Shown here in pieces: positions 1-9,216 of a DNA stretch of 64,000 nt (position 1 is the first letter of the stretch; each line of letters starts with the position of its first letter). The notes under the pieces are model-generated. The model did no database searches, was not told where the DNA came from, and saw nothing but the letters and a program-made list of their open reading frames with translations. The DNA is from Fulvimarina sp039652615 (lineage in GTDB: Bacteria; Pseudomonadota; Alphaproteobacteria; Rhizobiales; Rhizobiaceae): contig NZ_JBDJAC010000007.1 in the NCBI RefSeq assembly GCF_039652615.1, positions 124,001-188,000 on the forward strand, written 5' to 3'. A program made the translations under genes and the position numbers.

Positions 1-967
1 TTTCGAACTTGCCGGCAAGATCTCCGGTTCCCGCTTCAACATTCTGCGCGGCGAGCTTGCGCGCCTGGAGCGTGCGCTCGGGCAGTTCATGCTGAACCTT
101 CATATCGATGAGCACGGCTACGAGGAAGTTCAGCCGCCCGTTCTGGTGCGCAACGACGCCATGTACGGCACCTCCCAATTGCCGAAATTCGGTGAGGACC
201 TCTTCATCGGCGCCTCCATGACCGGCCGCGCCCAGCAGACCGATGAAGTGCTGGAACAGTTCACCCGCGCCCAGGATCTCGACCGCCTGAAAAAAGGTGA
301 GATCGAAGTGCGCGAGCTGGTGGCGAACGCCTTCGAGGACGCGCCGACCGAAGAACAGTTCTGGCTCATCCCGACCGCCGAGGTTCCGCTCACCAACATC
401 GTGCGCGAGGAAACCCTCTCTGGGGGCGATTTGCCGCTTCGAATGACTGCGCTGACGCCCTGTTTCCGCTCGGAAGCCGGCTCGGCTGGGCGCGATACGA
501 GGGGCATGCTGCGCCAGCACCAGTTCAACAAGGTCGAGATGGTATCGATTACCGACGACCAGAGCTCGACCGACGAGCTGGAGCGGATGACGGCCTGTGC
601 GGAAGAGGTTCTGAAGCGCTTGGGGCTGCCATATCGGGTCATCACGCTCTGTACCGGCGATATGGGGTTCGCGTCGCGCAAGACCTATGACATCGAGGTC
701 TGGCTCCCCGGGCAGGATGCCTATCGCGAAATCTCCTCCTGCTCGGTCTGCGGCGATTTCCAGGCCCGGCGCATGAACGCGCGCTACAAGGCCGAGGGCG
801 AGAAGCAGCCCCGCTTCGTTCACACCCTGAACGGATCGGGCGTCGCGGTCGGGCGTTGTCTGATCGCCATCATGGAGAACTATCAGCAGGAGGATGGCTC
901 GATCCTCGTGCCCGAGGTTCTGAAGCCGTATATGGGCGGAATCGAGCGCGTCGGTGGCAAGGCTTGA
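1..967 (+). CDS. serS: seryl-tRNA synthetase, C-terminal part (5' end outside window)
   Basis: Charges tRNA-Ser (and tRNA-Sec) with serine in the cytoplasm. The open frame runs in from the left edge (first full codon at base 2) with no start in view, so the N-terminal coiled-coil arm is missing and only the class II catalytic core is seen. Motif 2 is recognisable as PCFRSEAGSAGRDTRGMLRQ, and motif 3 lies in the stretch ending NGSGVAVGRCLIAIMENYQ. The stop TGA at 965-967 overlaps the TTG start of surE by 4 nt, so the two genes are probably translationally coupled. The serS-surE-pcm order is common in Rhizobiales. Confidence 0.97.
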   Translation, partial: FELAGKISGSRFNILRGELARLERALGQFMLNLHIDEHGYEEVQPPVLVRNDAMYGTSQLPKFGEDLFIGASMTGRAQQTDEVLEQFTRAQDLDRLKKGEIEVRELVANAFEDAPTEEQFWLIPTAEVPLTNIVREETLSGGDLPLRMTALTPCFRSEAGSAGRDTRGMLRQHQFNKVEMVSITDDQSSTDELERMTACAEEVLKRLGLPYRVITLCTGDMGFASRKTYDIEVWLPGQDAYREISSCSVCGDFQARRMNARYKAEGEKQPRFVHTLNGSGVAVGRCLIAIMENYQQEDGSILVPEVLKPYMGGIERVGGKA

Positions 968-1725
968 CCCGCATTCTGATCACCAATGACGACGGTATCC
1001 TCTCGGAGGGTCTCACCGCGCTCGAGCGGATCGCGGCCGAGATCTCCGATGATGTCTGGACGGTTGCGCCAGAAACCGACCAGAGCGGTCTCGCCCACTC
1101 GCTTACCCTGTCGCATCCCTTGCGGCTTCGGAAGCTCGGCGAAAAGCGCTTCGCTCTGACCGGAACACCCACCGACTGCGTGATCATGGCGGCGCGCAGG
1201 CTGATGGACTCGCCGCCCGATTTGGTTCTGTCTGGCATCAATGTCGGCCAGAACGTCGCCGACGACGTGACGTATTCCGGAACCGTCGCAGGTGCCATGG
1301 AGGGCACGATGCTGGGCGTTCGTTCGATCGCCGTCAGCCAGGCCTTCGATCGAACCAGGCGGCTGAACGATCCCTGGGCGACAGCCTTGCGTCACGGGCC
1401 GGACGTCATCGGCAAGCTGATGACCTGCGATTTGCCGAGCGGACATCTCTTCAACGTGAACTTTCCCGTTCGAGAGCCGGATGACGTCGAAGGCGTGAAG
1501 ATCACGCGCCAGGGCAAGCTTGAATATGCCCTCGGGATCGAGGAGCGCGAGGACGGGCGGGGCTTTCCCTATTACTGGCTCAAATTCGGCCGCCAGCGCG
1601 GTCCTGAGGTTGAACACTCCGATCTCGGCGCGTTGCGAGACGGCTATATCTCGGTGACGCCCCTCCATCTTGATCTGACGGCCGAGCATCTTCTCGACCG
1701 CTTGGGAGACCATTTCCGAACGTGA
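964..1725 (+). CDS. surE: 5'/3'-nucleotidase SurE
   Basis: Stationary-phase survival protein, a metal-dependent nucleoside monophosphate phosphatase. I chose the TTG at 964 because the product then begins MTRILITNDDGILSEG, which carries the family's N-terminal metal-binding Asp pair (NDDG) at the expected place; the open frame runs further upstream only inside serS. GINVGQNVADDVTYSGTVAGA is the conserved metal/active-site loop. The product is 253 aa, the usual SurE length. Start and stop overlap both neighbours (TTGA with serS, GTGA with pcm), which indicates one operon. Confidence 0.96.
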   Translation: MTRILITNDDGILSEGLTALERIAAEISDDVWTVAPETDQSGLAHSLTLSHPLRLRKLGEKRFALTGTPTDCVIMAARRLMDSPPDLVLSGINVGQNVADDVTYSGTVAGAMEGTMLGVRSIAVSQAFDRTRRLNDPWATALRHGPDVIGKLMTCDLPSGHLFNVNFPVREPDDVEGVKITRQGKLEYALGIEEREDGRGFPYYWLKFGRQRGPEVEHSDLGALRDGYISVTPLHLDLTAEHLLDRLGDHFRT

Positions 1726-2366
1726 GCGACCGGGCGAACGAGAAAGAGCGTTTTCTTGCCGATCTCGAGGTCGGCCGCCCGCCGATTTCGCCCGCCCTAC
1801 TGAAGGCCGTTGCCGAACTTTCGAGAGAAGCCTTTCTTCCCGTCTCCGGTGCGCGTTCCTTTGCGCCCGGCCCGGTCCCGATCGATTGCGGGGAGACGAT
1901 GCCTGACGCTACGACGGCGGTCCGCCTCGTCAGCCTGCTGGATCTCCAGCCAGAGAACATGGTTCTGGAGATCGGCACCGGGAGTGGATATATCACCGCG
2001 CTCATGACGCGCATCGCGCTGCACGTGACGACGCTCGATCGCTATCGGCGACTGCTTTCAAAGGCGGAAGCGGCGTTGAAGCGCGCAGACGTTACCAATG
2101 TCACGCTGGTTCATGCCGACGGTGCCGAGGGCTATCTCGATGGCGCACCCTATGACCGGATCATCGTGCACGCGGCTTTCCCCTCGCCGCCGCGTATTTT
2201 TCTCGATCAGATGAAGCAGCAGGCGCGTCTGATCTGCGCCGTCGGGCCCGGGGACGAGGCGCAGATGCTGGTGCGTCTCACACGGGTCGGTTCGCGGTTC
2301 GAACGCGAGGATCTGTGGCCCGTCTATTACCAGCCTCTCGGCTCGGGTCTTGCCAAAGTCCTATAA
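1722..2366 (+). CDS. pcm: protein-L-isoaspartate O-methyltransferase
   Basis: Repairs isomerised aspartyl residues in aged proteins by SAM-dependent methylation. The 214-aa product has the class I methyltransferase motif I VLEIGTGSGYITALM near residue 87 and the family-specific segment PIDCGETMPDATTAVRLVSLL upstream of it. The GTG start overlaps the surE stop (GTGA). Pairing with surE is a classical stationary-phase repair arrangement that E. coli also shows. Confidence 0.95.
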   Translation: MSDRANEKERFLADLEVGRPPISPALLKAVAELSREAFLPVSGARSFAPGPVPIDCGETMPDATTAVRLVSLLDLQPENMVLEIGTGSGYITALMTRIALHVTTLDRYRRLLSKAEAALKRADVTNVTLVHADGAEGYLDGAPYDRIIVHAAFPSPPRIFLDQMKQQARLICAVGPGDEAQMLVRLTRVGSRFEREDLWPVYYQPLGSGLAKVL

Positions 2367-2444
2367 TCGAAGCCGGGCTTTAACAGCAAAGTAAGATTAA
2401 CGCGTTCTAATGGTGACAAATTTCCTGTCGTTTAAGGGACAGCG

Positions 2445-3776
2445 ATGCGTTACCGAGTTTCCGCCCAACTTCATTCCCGCCGCGCACTGACGACCGCGCT
2501 TCTTCTAGCAACCGCACTCAGCGCGGGGTGTTCGGCCGACGCCGTCCGGTTCGATGACGGCTTCTACACAGGCGCCGTGCCGCAAGCGGCCAACGCCCAG
2601 ATGGCGCCCGCCCAGTCCGGCGCCTATCCGCAGAACATCGACCAGACGATGACCGGGTCGATTTCCCAGGCCCAGGCGCAGAACAACGGCGGCTTTACGG
2701 GCACTCAACAGCCCATGCCGCCGCAGCAGCCATATGCTTCCAACCAGCCATATGCGTCCAGTGAAGTGCAGCGCGGTCAGTTGCCGCCTCCGCCTCAGCC
2801 GAATTACGGACAGGCGCAAGCCGGCACCGTCTTCGGTCAAGGCAACGGGTCTGCCGGTGCAAGCCAGCAAACCGCCACGGTTGCGCCTCAACAGGACCTT
2901 GATCAGACACGCGGTACACCGCCGACGACCCTGAACCAGCAGGCCCAGCACATCGGCAGCCCGAGCTCGCGTCCGGTCAATTCGTCGAACGGTGCGACCG
3001 CATCGAACGGAGCCAGCCAGACCGTCACGGTGGAAAGCGGCGATACGCTTTCCGCGATTGCCCGGCGCTCGGGGATTTCTGCCTCTGCGATCCGCGAGGC
3101 GAACAATATGAGCGGCGACGTGGTGCGCGTCGGCCAGCGGCTCGTCGTTCCGACCGCGCGTCCAGGCGGCAGCAGCAAGCCGACACAGGTCGCGTCCGTT
3201 CAGACCGCGCCCAAGCCCTATGAGAAGCCCGAGGACACCCAGGCGTCGAAGCCGGTCACGACCAAGCCGGAGGCACCAAAGGCGCAGGCTGAAACGGCCG
3301 TCACGGCTCCGAAGGAGACGCGCGTCGCAACGGCACAGCCGAAGTCTTCGGTTTCGGAACAGGCGCGTGCCAGTGACGAAGTCGCGCCGCAGTCCAGCGG
3401 CATCGGTCGCTATCGCTGGCCGGTGCAGGGCCGGGTCCTGCAGCGTTTCGGCGAAAAGGTCGGGTCCAAGCGCAATGACGGGCTCAACATTTCAGTCCCG
3501 CGAGGCACCCCGGTCAAGGCTGCAGAGAATGGCGTCGTCATCTATGCCGGCGACGGGCTGAAGGAATTCGGCAACACGGTTCTCGTCAAACACGACGATG
3601 GCCTCGTCACGGTCTATGGTCATGCCGACTCGCTGAAAGTGAAGCGTGGCGACAAGGTCAAGCGCGGCGAGCAGATCGCAAGCTCGGGCATGAGCGGAGA
3701 TGCGAGCGTCCCGCAGCTCCACTTCGAGGTCCGAAAGAACTCCGCGCCGATCGATCCGTCGGGCTATCTCCAGTAA
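2445..3776 (+). CDS. LysM / M23-fold lipoprotein, NlpD-DipM type
   Basis: Envelope lipoprotein of 443 aa. It has a signal peptide with a lipobox (LSAGC, Cys29), then a long Gln/Pro/Ser-rich linker. A LysM peptidoglycan-binding repeat follows (VESGDTLSAIARRSGI... VVRVGQRLVVPT, about 195-235), then a second low-complexity linker and a C-terminal LytM/M23 domain (about 325-443). The metalloprotease ligands look degenerate: the usual first His is replaced in NDGLNIS, and the HxH motif reads QLHFEV, with only the YGH His and the second His kept. By analogy with NlpD, EnvC and DipM I infer a non-catalytic amidase activator in cell separation. A clear SD-like AAGGGACA precedes the ATG, and a 78-nt gap separates it from pcm. 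Confidence 0.88.
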   Translation: MRYRVSAQLHSRRALTTALLLATALSAGCSADAVRFDDGFYTGAVPQAANAQMAPAQSGAYPQNIDQTMTGSISQAQAQNNGGFTGTQQPMPPQQPYASNQPYASSEVQRGQLPPPPQPNYGQAQAGTVFGQGNGSAGASQQTATVAPQQDLDQTRGTPPTTLNQQAQHIGSPSSRPVNSSNGATASNGASQTVTVESGDTLSAIARRSGISASAIREANNMSGDVVRVGQRLVVPTARPGGSSKPTQVASVQTAPKPYEKPEDTQASKPVTTKPEAPKAQAETAVTAPKETRVATAQPKSSVSEQARASDEVAPQSSGIGRYRWPVQGRVLQRFGEKVGSKRNDGLNISVPRGTPVKAAENGVVIYAGDGLKEFGNTVLVKHDDGLVTVYGHADSLKVKRGDKVKRGEQIASSGMSGDASVPQLHFEVRKNSAPIDPSGYLQ

Positions 3777-3785
3777 GCCTTGCCG

Positions 3786-4658
3786 TCAGGCAAGGCGCTG
3801 GCCAAGCCGACCGGCGAGGTCCTGAATGAACTGAAAGGCGACGCGGCCCGATCGGCTGCCGCGCGTCACCTGCCATTCGAGCGCTTCTCGGCGAAGCGCC
3901 TTGGGCTCGATCGCAAGATCGTAGCGCTCCGCATAGCCCTGCACCATGGCGAGATAGTCGTCCTGGCTGCAATTGTGGAAGCCGATCCAAAGTCCGAAGC
4001 GATCGGACAGCGAGACTTTCTCCTCCACGGATTCGCCCGGATTGATCGCGGTGGATCGCTCGTTCTCGATCATGTCACGCGGCAGCAGATGGCGACGGTT
4101 GGAGGTCGCATAGAACAGAACGTTCGCAGGCCGGCCCTCCACGCCGCCTTCCAGCACCGCCTTCAGCGACTTGTAGCTCGAATCGCCGCTGTCGAAGGAG
4201 AGATCGTCGCAGAAGAGCAGGATCTGATAGGGCTGCGCTTTGAGAAGCGTCATCAGCTCCGGCAGATGATCGATGTCTTCGCGCGCGATCTCCACGAGCT
4301 TCAAGGGCTTTTGATCCGGTGTGATTTGCCGGTTGACGCTGGCATGGGCGGCTTTCACCAGCGAGGATTTTCCCATGCCCCGCGCGCCCCAGAGAAGCGC
4401 GTTGTTGGCCGGAAACCGCCTAGCGAAGCGCAACGTGTTGTCCAGCAAGAGGTCGCGAGAGCGGTCTATCCCCTGCAAAAGGTCGATCGGGACGCGATTG
4501 ACGGCGTGAACCGGCCGAAGGGTCAGCGGCGGATCGAAGACGAAACAATCCGCTTCCGTCAGGTCGGTCGAACTTGCTCGCTCCGGCGCAAGTCTTTCGA
4601 GCGCCCCTGCAATTCGCTCGAGCGTTGTTTTGAGTTCGCTGAGATCCAACTCCGGCAT
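3786..4658 (-). CDS. DUF815-family AAA-type ATPase
   Basis: A 290-aa P-loop ATPase of the DUF815 family; its cellular role is not established. Walker A is GARGMGKS (residues 91-98) and Walker B is LLFCDDL (about 147-153), followed by the family's YATSNRRHLLPRDM sensor-like segment. I start at the ATG at 4658 (MPELDLSELKTTLERIAG), where family members begin; the frame stays open 28 codons further upstream. It is convergent with the nlpD-like gene and divergent from yajC, sharing a 139-bp promoter region with it. Confidence 0.92.
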   Translation of the reverse strand: MPELDLSELKTTLERIAGALERLAPERASSTDLTEADCFVFDPPLTLRPVHAVNRVPIDLLQGIDRSRDLLLDNTLRFARRFPANNALLWGARGMGKSSLVKAAHASVNRQITPDQKPLKLVEIAREDIDHLPELMTLLKAQPYQILLFCDDLSFDSGDSSYKSLKAVLEGGVEGRPANVLFYATSNRRHLLPRDMIENERSTAINPGESVEEKVSLSDRFGLWIGFHNCSQDDYLAMVQGYAERYDLAIEPKALRREALEWQVTRGSRSGRVAFQFIQDLAGRLGQRLA

Positions 4659-4706
4659 ACATGATCTTTCGTGAACGCAGGGTGCTTTTCCGTTGCCCCG
4701 CTTGTG

Positions 4707-4734
4707 TTGCAATCGACAGGTCCAATCGTATATT
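4707..4734 (+). promoter_or_regulatory. candidate sigma-70 promoter for yajC
   Basis: TTGCAA at 4707-4712 and TATATT at 4729-4734 are separated by 16 bp and lie 64 bp upstream of the yajC start, in the divergent gap with the DUF815 gene. This is a sequence match only. Confidence 0.4.
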
Positions 4735-4797
4735 CGGCGCAATTATTGCAAGGCGCGGCGAAAACTCCCGCGCTTTTTCGTATGAAAGGTCAACTCT

Positions 4798-5139
4798 ATG
4801 TTCGTCACGCAAGCCTTCGCCCAAACAGGTGGTGTCACGGGCGGGGGAAGCGAGCTGCTTCTCAGCATCCTCCCATTCGTCGCGGTGTTCGCGATCATGT
4901 ACTTTCTCATCATCCGGCCGCAGCGCCAGCAGATGAAGAAGCGCAATCAGATGCTGGAAAACATTCGCCGCGGCGATCAGGTCGTGACCGGCGGCGGCAT
5001 TCTGGGCAAGGTGACGAAAGTCCTCGACAACGGCGAACTCGAGGTTCAGATCTCCGAGCAGACCCGCGTGAGGCTGCTTCGTTCCATGATCAGCGATGTT
5101 CGCGTCAAGGGCGAGCCGGCGGCAGCCAATCAAAAATAA
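4798..5139 (+). CDS. yajC: preprotein translocase subunit YajC
   Basis: Small inner-membrane partner of SecDF in protein export. The 113-aa product has one N-terminal membrane segment (LLLSILPFVAVFAIMYFLI) directly followed by the family signature RPQRQQMKKRNQML, then a cytoplasmic KOW-like domain (GDQVVTGGGILGKVTKV). A GAAAGG SD lies 8-12 nt upstream of the ATG. It stands before secDF, the normal order, but a strong terminator-like hairpin lies between them. Confidence 0.97.
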   Translation: MFVTQAFAQTGGVTGGGSELLLSILPFVAVFAIMYFLIIRPQRQQMKKRNQMLENIRRGDQVVTGGGILGKVTKVLDNGELEVQISEQTRVRLLRSMISDVRVKGEPAAANQK

Positions 5140-5154
5140 GTCTTGCCAAAGTTT

Positions 5155-5186
5155 AAGCGGCGCAGCCCATCGGCTCGCCGCTTTTT
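5155..5186 (+). terminator. Rho-independent terminator after yajC
   Basis: The stem AAGCGGCG/CGCCGCTT has an inner AGCC/GGCT helix and is followed by a T run. It sits between yajC and secDF, so secDF expression depends either on read-through or on a promoter in the following 80 bp. Confidence 0.75.
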
Positions 5187-5265
5187 CGATATTAAGGTGG
5201 CAGAGACGTCAAGAAAACGGCTGATGCTGAGAAGCGCGCCGTCTGAAACCCGACCGGATCATTGA

Positions 5266-7836
5266 ATGCTGTATTTTTCGCGCTGGAAGTCAATTCTCAT
5301 TTGGCTCGTGGTCGCCCTTGGTGTCGTCTACGCACTGCCCAATGTGCTTCCGCGCTCCACGCTCGACAGCTTCCCTGACTTTCTGCCCAACAAGCAGATA
5401 ACGCTGGGTCTCGATCTGCAGGGTGGTTCATACATCCTCTTGCAGGTTGATGAAGCCGACCTGATCGCAAAGCGGGTTCAGTCCTTGAGCGATTCTGCTC
5501 GATCGGCTCTGCGTTCCGCCCGCATCGGCTATTCGGCCATCACCACGAAGGACCAGACGGTCACCATCCGCTTGCGTGATCCAAGCCAGGCGGACGCCGC
5601 GCGTGAAGCGCTTTCCGAGCTGACGGCCCCGATTTCCTCCGGTCTTCTGACGGGTGGCACGATCAGGGAGGCTGCGCTTTCGAGCCCGCAGGCGGGTGTG
5701 ATCGATCTTTCGCTGACGCCCGAGGGGATCGAATATCGCACCTCCAGCGCGGTCGAGCAGTCGATCGAGGTCGTGCGTCGCCGCGTCGACGAACTTGGCA
5801 CCACCGAGCCGATTATCCAGCGTCAGGGTACGAACCGCATCATCGTTCAGGTGCCGGGGCTCGGCGATCCGGAACGGCTGAAGAACCTTCTGAACCAGAC
5901 GGCGCAGCTGAATTTCCGGATGGTCAATCTGTCGGCCAATCCGGTCGCGGTGGCAGATGGCCAGGCCCGTGCGCCGGCAGGTTCCGAACTGCTCTATACA
6001 ACCGACCAGCCGTCGGAGCCGATTCTGGTCGATCGTCAGGTGATGGTGTCCGGCGAAAACCTCGTGGACGCTCAGCCCGGCTTCGATCCCCAGACCAACC
6101 AGCCGGTCGTCAACATTCGCTTCGATAATCGCGGTGCCACCCAGTTCGCGCGCGTGACGCAGGCAAACGTTGGCAAGCCTTTCGCGATGGTCCTCGACAA
6201 CAAGGTCCTCTCGGCGCCGAATATCCGTGAGCCCATCCTTGGAGGACAGGCGCAAATCAGCGGCAACTTCACGGTTCAGTCGGCGAACGATCTCGCGGTT
6301 CTGCTCCGCGCCGGCGCTTTGCCCGCCAATCTCGATATTCTGGAAGAGCGAACGGTCGGTCCCGGCCTTGGTGCTGACTCGATCGCCGCTGGCGAGATTG
6401 CCGGCGTCATCGGCGCCGTGCTCGTCGTTGTCTTCATGGTCGCGGCCTATGGTTTCCTGGGCGTCGTCGCGACCGGCGCGCTGGCAATCAACGTGATCCT
6501 GTTGTTCGCGATTCTCACCGTGATCGGCGCGACGCTGACCTTGCCGGGTATCGCCGGTATCGTTCTGACGGTCGGCATGGCCGTCGATTCGAACGTGCTC
6601 ATCTACGAGCGCATCCGTGAGGAGCGGAGTAAGAACAATCGGTCTATCGTCCAGTCGATCGATATCGGCTTCCAGAAGGCACTCGCGACCATTCTCGATG
6701 CCAACATCACCACCTTGATCGCAGCCGGCATTCTGTTCTGGCTCGGAACCGGTCCTGTGCGCGGTTTTGCCGTAACGCTCGCGGTCGGTATCCTCACCAC
6801 GATCTTCACCGCCTACACGCTGACCCGCTGGCTGGTCGCCTATTGGGTCAAGACCCGGAGGCCGAAGGAGCTTCCGCGCGGATTCATCAGGCTCGTGCCG
6901 GAATCGACCTTCATCAAGTTCATGCTGTTCAGGCTGAAGGCGTTCTACCTGTCGATTGCGCTTGTTATCGCCTCGGTGGTTGCGCTGCCGCTGGTCGGAT
7001 TGAACTTCGGCATCGATTTCACAGGTGGTTCCGTGATCGAGGTCCGCGCGAAGGAAGGGCCGGCCGATATTGGCGGCATCCGCACGACCCTCGATCAGGC
7101 CGGTATTCCGGACGTTCAGGTACAGTCCTTCGGATCGCCGCAGGAAGCGCTCATCCGGATCGGCAACGCGCCAGACGCTCCCGACGGAGCTCAGCAGGCG
7201 ACGATCGAGACCGCTCAGTCCACGCTCGAAAATACCTATGACATCCGCCGAACGGAGGTCGTCGGGCCAACGGTTTCGGGAGAACTTGCCTGGGCCGCGA
7301 TCATCGGCGTGCTCGCCTCGTTGCTCGGCATTCTCGTCTATATCTGGATCCGTTTCGAATGGCAGTTCGCCATCGGTGCCATTGTCGCGACCATCAACGA
7401 CGTGTTCCTGACACTGGGCTTCATGGTGCTGACACAGATCGAGTTCAATCTCGCGACCGTGGCAGCAATCCTGACGATCGTCGGCTACTCGCTGAATGAC
7501 ACGGTGGTCATCTACGACCGCGTCCGCGAGAATCTGAGACGCTACAAGTCCAAGAATCTGGGCGATCTTCTCGATCTGTCGGACAACGAAATGCTGTCGC
7601 GAACATTGACCACATCACTGACGACGCTTCTGGCGCTTGCTGCGCTCTACGTCTTCGGCGGTGAGGTGATCCAGAACTTCGTCGCACCCATGATCTTCGG
7701 TGTCATGATCGGCACGTTCTCCTCGATCTTCGTCGCTGCGCCGGTTCTCTACTTCTTCAACCTGCGCCCGTCCGAGTTCGAGGCCGACAAGACGGACGAG
7801 GCCAGCATCGACGCCTCCGGCGCGAACAGGGCTTGA
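5266..7836 (+). CDS. secDF: fused protein translocase subunits SecD-SecF
   Basis: Proton-driven accessory of the SecYEG translocon that pulls exported proteins out on the periplasmic side. At 856 aa it is a natural SecD-SecF fusion. The SecD half (about 1-535) has the D1 motif LGLDLQGGSY near residue 48, a large periplasmic P1 domain, and MAVDSNVLIYERIREE in the membrane core. The SecF half (about 550-856) has GIDFTGGS and the matching GYSLNDTVVIYDRVREN. Twelve membrane segments are expected. It is followed within 3 nt by the Mth938-domain gene. Confidence 0.97.
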   Translation: MLYFSRWKSILIWLVVALGVVYALPNVLPRSTLDSFPDFLPNKQITLGLDLQGGSYILLQVDEADLIAKRVQSLSDSARSALRSARIGYSAITTKDQTVTIRLRDPSQADAAREALSELTAPISSGLLTGGTIREAALSSPQAGVIDLSLTPEGIEYRTSSAVEQSIEVVRRRVDELGTTEPIIQRQGTNRIIVQVPGLGDPERLKNLLNQTAQLNFRMVNLSANPVAVADGQARAPAGSELLYTTDQPSEPILVDRQVMVSGENLVDAQPGFDPQTNQPVVNIRFDNRGATQFARVTQANVGKPFAMVLDNKVLSAPNIREPILGGQAQISGNFTVQSANDLAVLLRAGALPANLDILEERTVGPGLGADSIAAGEIAGVIGAVLVVVFMVAAYGFLGVVATGALAINVILLFAILTVIGATLTLPGIAGIVLTVGMAVDSNVLIYERIREERSKNNRSIVQSIDIGFQKALATILDANITTLIAAGILFWLGTGPVRGFAVTLAVGILTTIFTAYTLTRWLVAYWVKTRRPKELPRGFIRLVPESTFIKFMLFRLKAFYLSIALVIASVVALPLVGLNFGIDFTGGSVIEVRAKEGPADIGGIRTTLDQAGIPDVQVQSFGSPQEALIRIGNAPDAPDGAQQATIETAQSTLENTYDIRRTEVVGPTVSGELAWAAIIGVLASLLGILVYIWIRFEWQFAIGAIVATINDVFLTLGFMVLTQIEFNLATVAAILTIVGYSLNDTVVIYDRVRENLRRYKSKNLGDLLDLSDNEMLSRTLTTSLTTLLALAALYVFGGEVIQNFVAPMIFGVMIGTFSSIFVAAPVLYFFNLRPSEFEADKTDEASIDASGANRA

Positions 7837-7839
7837 GGC

Positions 7840-8229
7840 TTGGCGAAGGGAATTGAAATCCGCGAAGCGCACTTTCCGGGCCGGGCGCCAATCGAGGCTT
7901 ACGGCAATGGGGGCTTTCGCTTCGCGGACATGTCCCATCGAGGTTCGATCCTGTGCCTGCCGTCCGGAATTTACGGCTGGAGCGGCAGCCCTGAACAGCC
8001 GTTTTCCGGCGAGCGGCTGGACCTGATGTTCAAGGAGGCGGAGAGCTACAAGTTTCTGCTCTTTGGAACAGGCCCTACCATCCAGTTCCTGCCGCCGGCG
8101 CTCAAGGAGCGGTTTCGGCGTCTGGGGTTGTCCTGCGATCCGATGTCGACCGGCGCTGCCGTCAGAACCTACAATGTGATGCTGGCGGAGAACCGCCCTG
8201 TCGCGGCCGCTCTCATCGCTGTCGAATAG
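7840..8229 (+). CDS. Mth938-like domain (DUF498) protein
   Basis: A 129-aa protein of the Mth938/AAMDC fold family, related to mitochondrial NDUFAF3. The conserved core SHRGSILCLPSGIYGW and the segment KFLLFGTGPTIQFLPP are visible. It starts at TTG 3 nt after the secDF stop and is followed after 9 nt by the squalene/phytoene-synthase-like gene, so the three probably form one operon, an arrangement seen in many Rhizobiales. The NDUFAF3/NDUFAF6-like pairing suggests a shared role in respiratory complex assembly, which is inference. Confidence 0.85.
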   Translation: MAKGIEIREAHFPGRAPIEAYGNGGFRFADMSHRGSILCLPSGIYGWSGSPEQPFSGERLDLMFKEAESYKFLLFGTGPTIQFLPPALKERFRRLGLSCDPMSTGAAVRTYNVMLAENRPVAAALIAVE

Positions 8230-8238
8230 GCTTGCCAC

Positions 8239-9093
8239 GTGGCTGAAGATCGACAAAACAGCACCGTGATTGAGGCAGGGACGAGTTTCGCTCTGGTCGA
8301 GGAGCATGACCGCGATCGCAGGCTCTCTATGCTGTTTGCGCCGCCGGAAAAGCGCGGCGCGCTTTCGGCGCTCTATGCCTTCGATATCGAAACCGCGCGT
8401 GTTCGCGACATGGTCAGTCAGCCGCTGCCCGGAGAGATTCGTCTCCAATGGTGGCGCGACCTGATCTCGTCGGGGGCGAAAGGCGGGACAGGTCATCCGA
8501 TCGCCGACGAGCTTCTGGAAGTGATCGAGCGATACGAGTTGCCGCGCTCGGCGTTCGAGCGGTTTCTCGAAGCCCGCATATTCGATCTCTACGATGATCC
8601 GTTTCCGACGACGGAAGACTTCGAGACCTATGCCGGCGAAACCCGTTCAACCTTGATCATGCTCGCCGCTATGGTGCTTTCCAAGGGGAGCGCGGAGCGG
8701 ATCAGCGATGTGGCCGGACATGCCGGTGTCGCGCTCTGTTGCGCCGCCGTATTGCGGCAACTCCCGCTCAGCCGGGCCCGGGGTCAGGTTCGCATTCCCG
8801 TCGATATCCTTACGGCTGCTGGCTGTACGACCGACGAGTTCCTGTCCGGCAAGCCGGAGGCGAGACGTCGGGCGATCATGGCATTCTGCGCTTATGGCCG
8901 TGATCACGACACGCGATGGCGGGGTCTGTTGAAGACCGTGCCGAAGCCCGCTCGTGTGGCACTCCTGCCAGCGTCCCTTTGCGGACTTACATTCGATGCC
9001 GCGGACAAGTCGCCGGATCGCATGCATTCGGGTGCTGCGGAAAATAGCCCGCTGACGAAAAGCTGGCGTTACTGGCGCACGATGCGCGGTTAG
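8239..9093 (+). CDS. squalene/phytoene synthase family protein, catalytically degenerate
   Basis: A 284-aa all-helical isoprenoid-synthase-fold protein with a GTG start. The family regions are recognisable: ALYAFDIETARVRDMVSQP (first Asp-rich region) and GVALCCAAVLRQLPLSRARG (second). The canonical DxxxD of the first region is reduced to DIETA, and the second DxxED is absent (LPLSRARG in its place). It therefore probably does not condense prenyl diphosphates and is closer to the NDUFAF6-type assembly factors. Its position directly after the Mth938-domain gene fits that reading. No other carotenoid gene is nearby. Confidence 0.82.
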   Translation: MAEDRQNSTVIEAGTSFALVEEHDRDRRLSMLFAPPEKRGALSALYAFDIETARVRDMVSQPLPGEIRLQWWRDLISSGAKGGTGHPIADELLEVIERYELPRSAFERFLEARIFDLYDDPFPTTEDFETYAGETRSTLIMLAAMVLSKGSAERISDVAGHAGVALCCAAVLRQLPLSRARGQVRIPVDILTAAGCTTDEFLSGKPEARRRAIMAFCAYGRDHDTRWRGLLKTVPKPARVALLPASLCGLTFDAADKSPDRMHSGAAENSPLTKSWRYWRTMRG

Positions 9094-9216
9094 ACGCGGC
9101 GGGCACGCAATCGCCAAAACGGGGTTGAAATCCGGTCGTCCTCTGACGGCGGCGAAACAGCGCCCGCCACATCGGAGAAAAGGTAAGGGCTGATTTCGGC
9201 TCGGAGGGATCAGCGG

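Noticed and set aside
8239..9093. Carotenoid biosynthesis gene (crtB)
   Set aside because: The second Asp-rich motif is missing and no other carotenoid genes are present, so a phytoene synthase call would be misleading.
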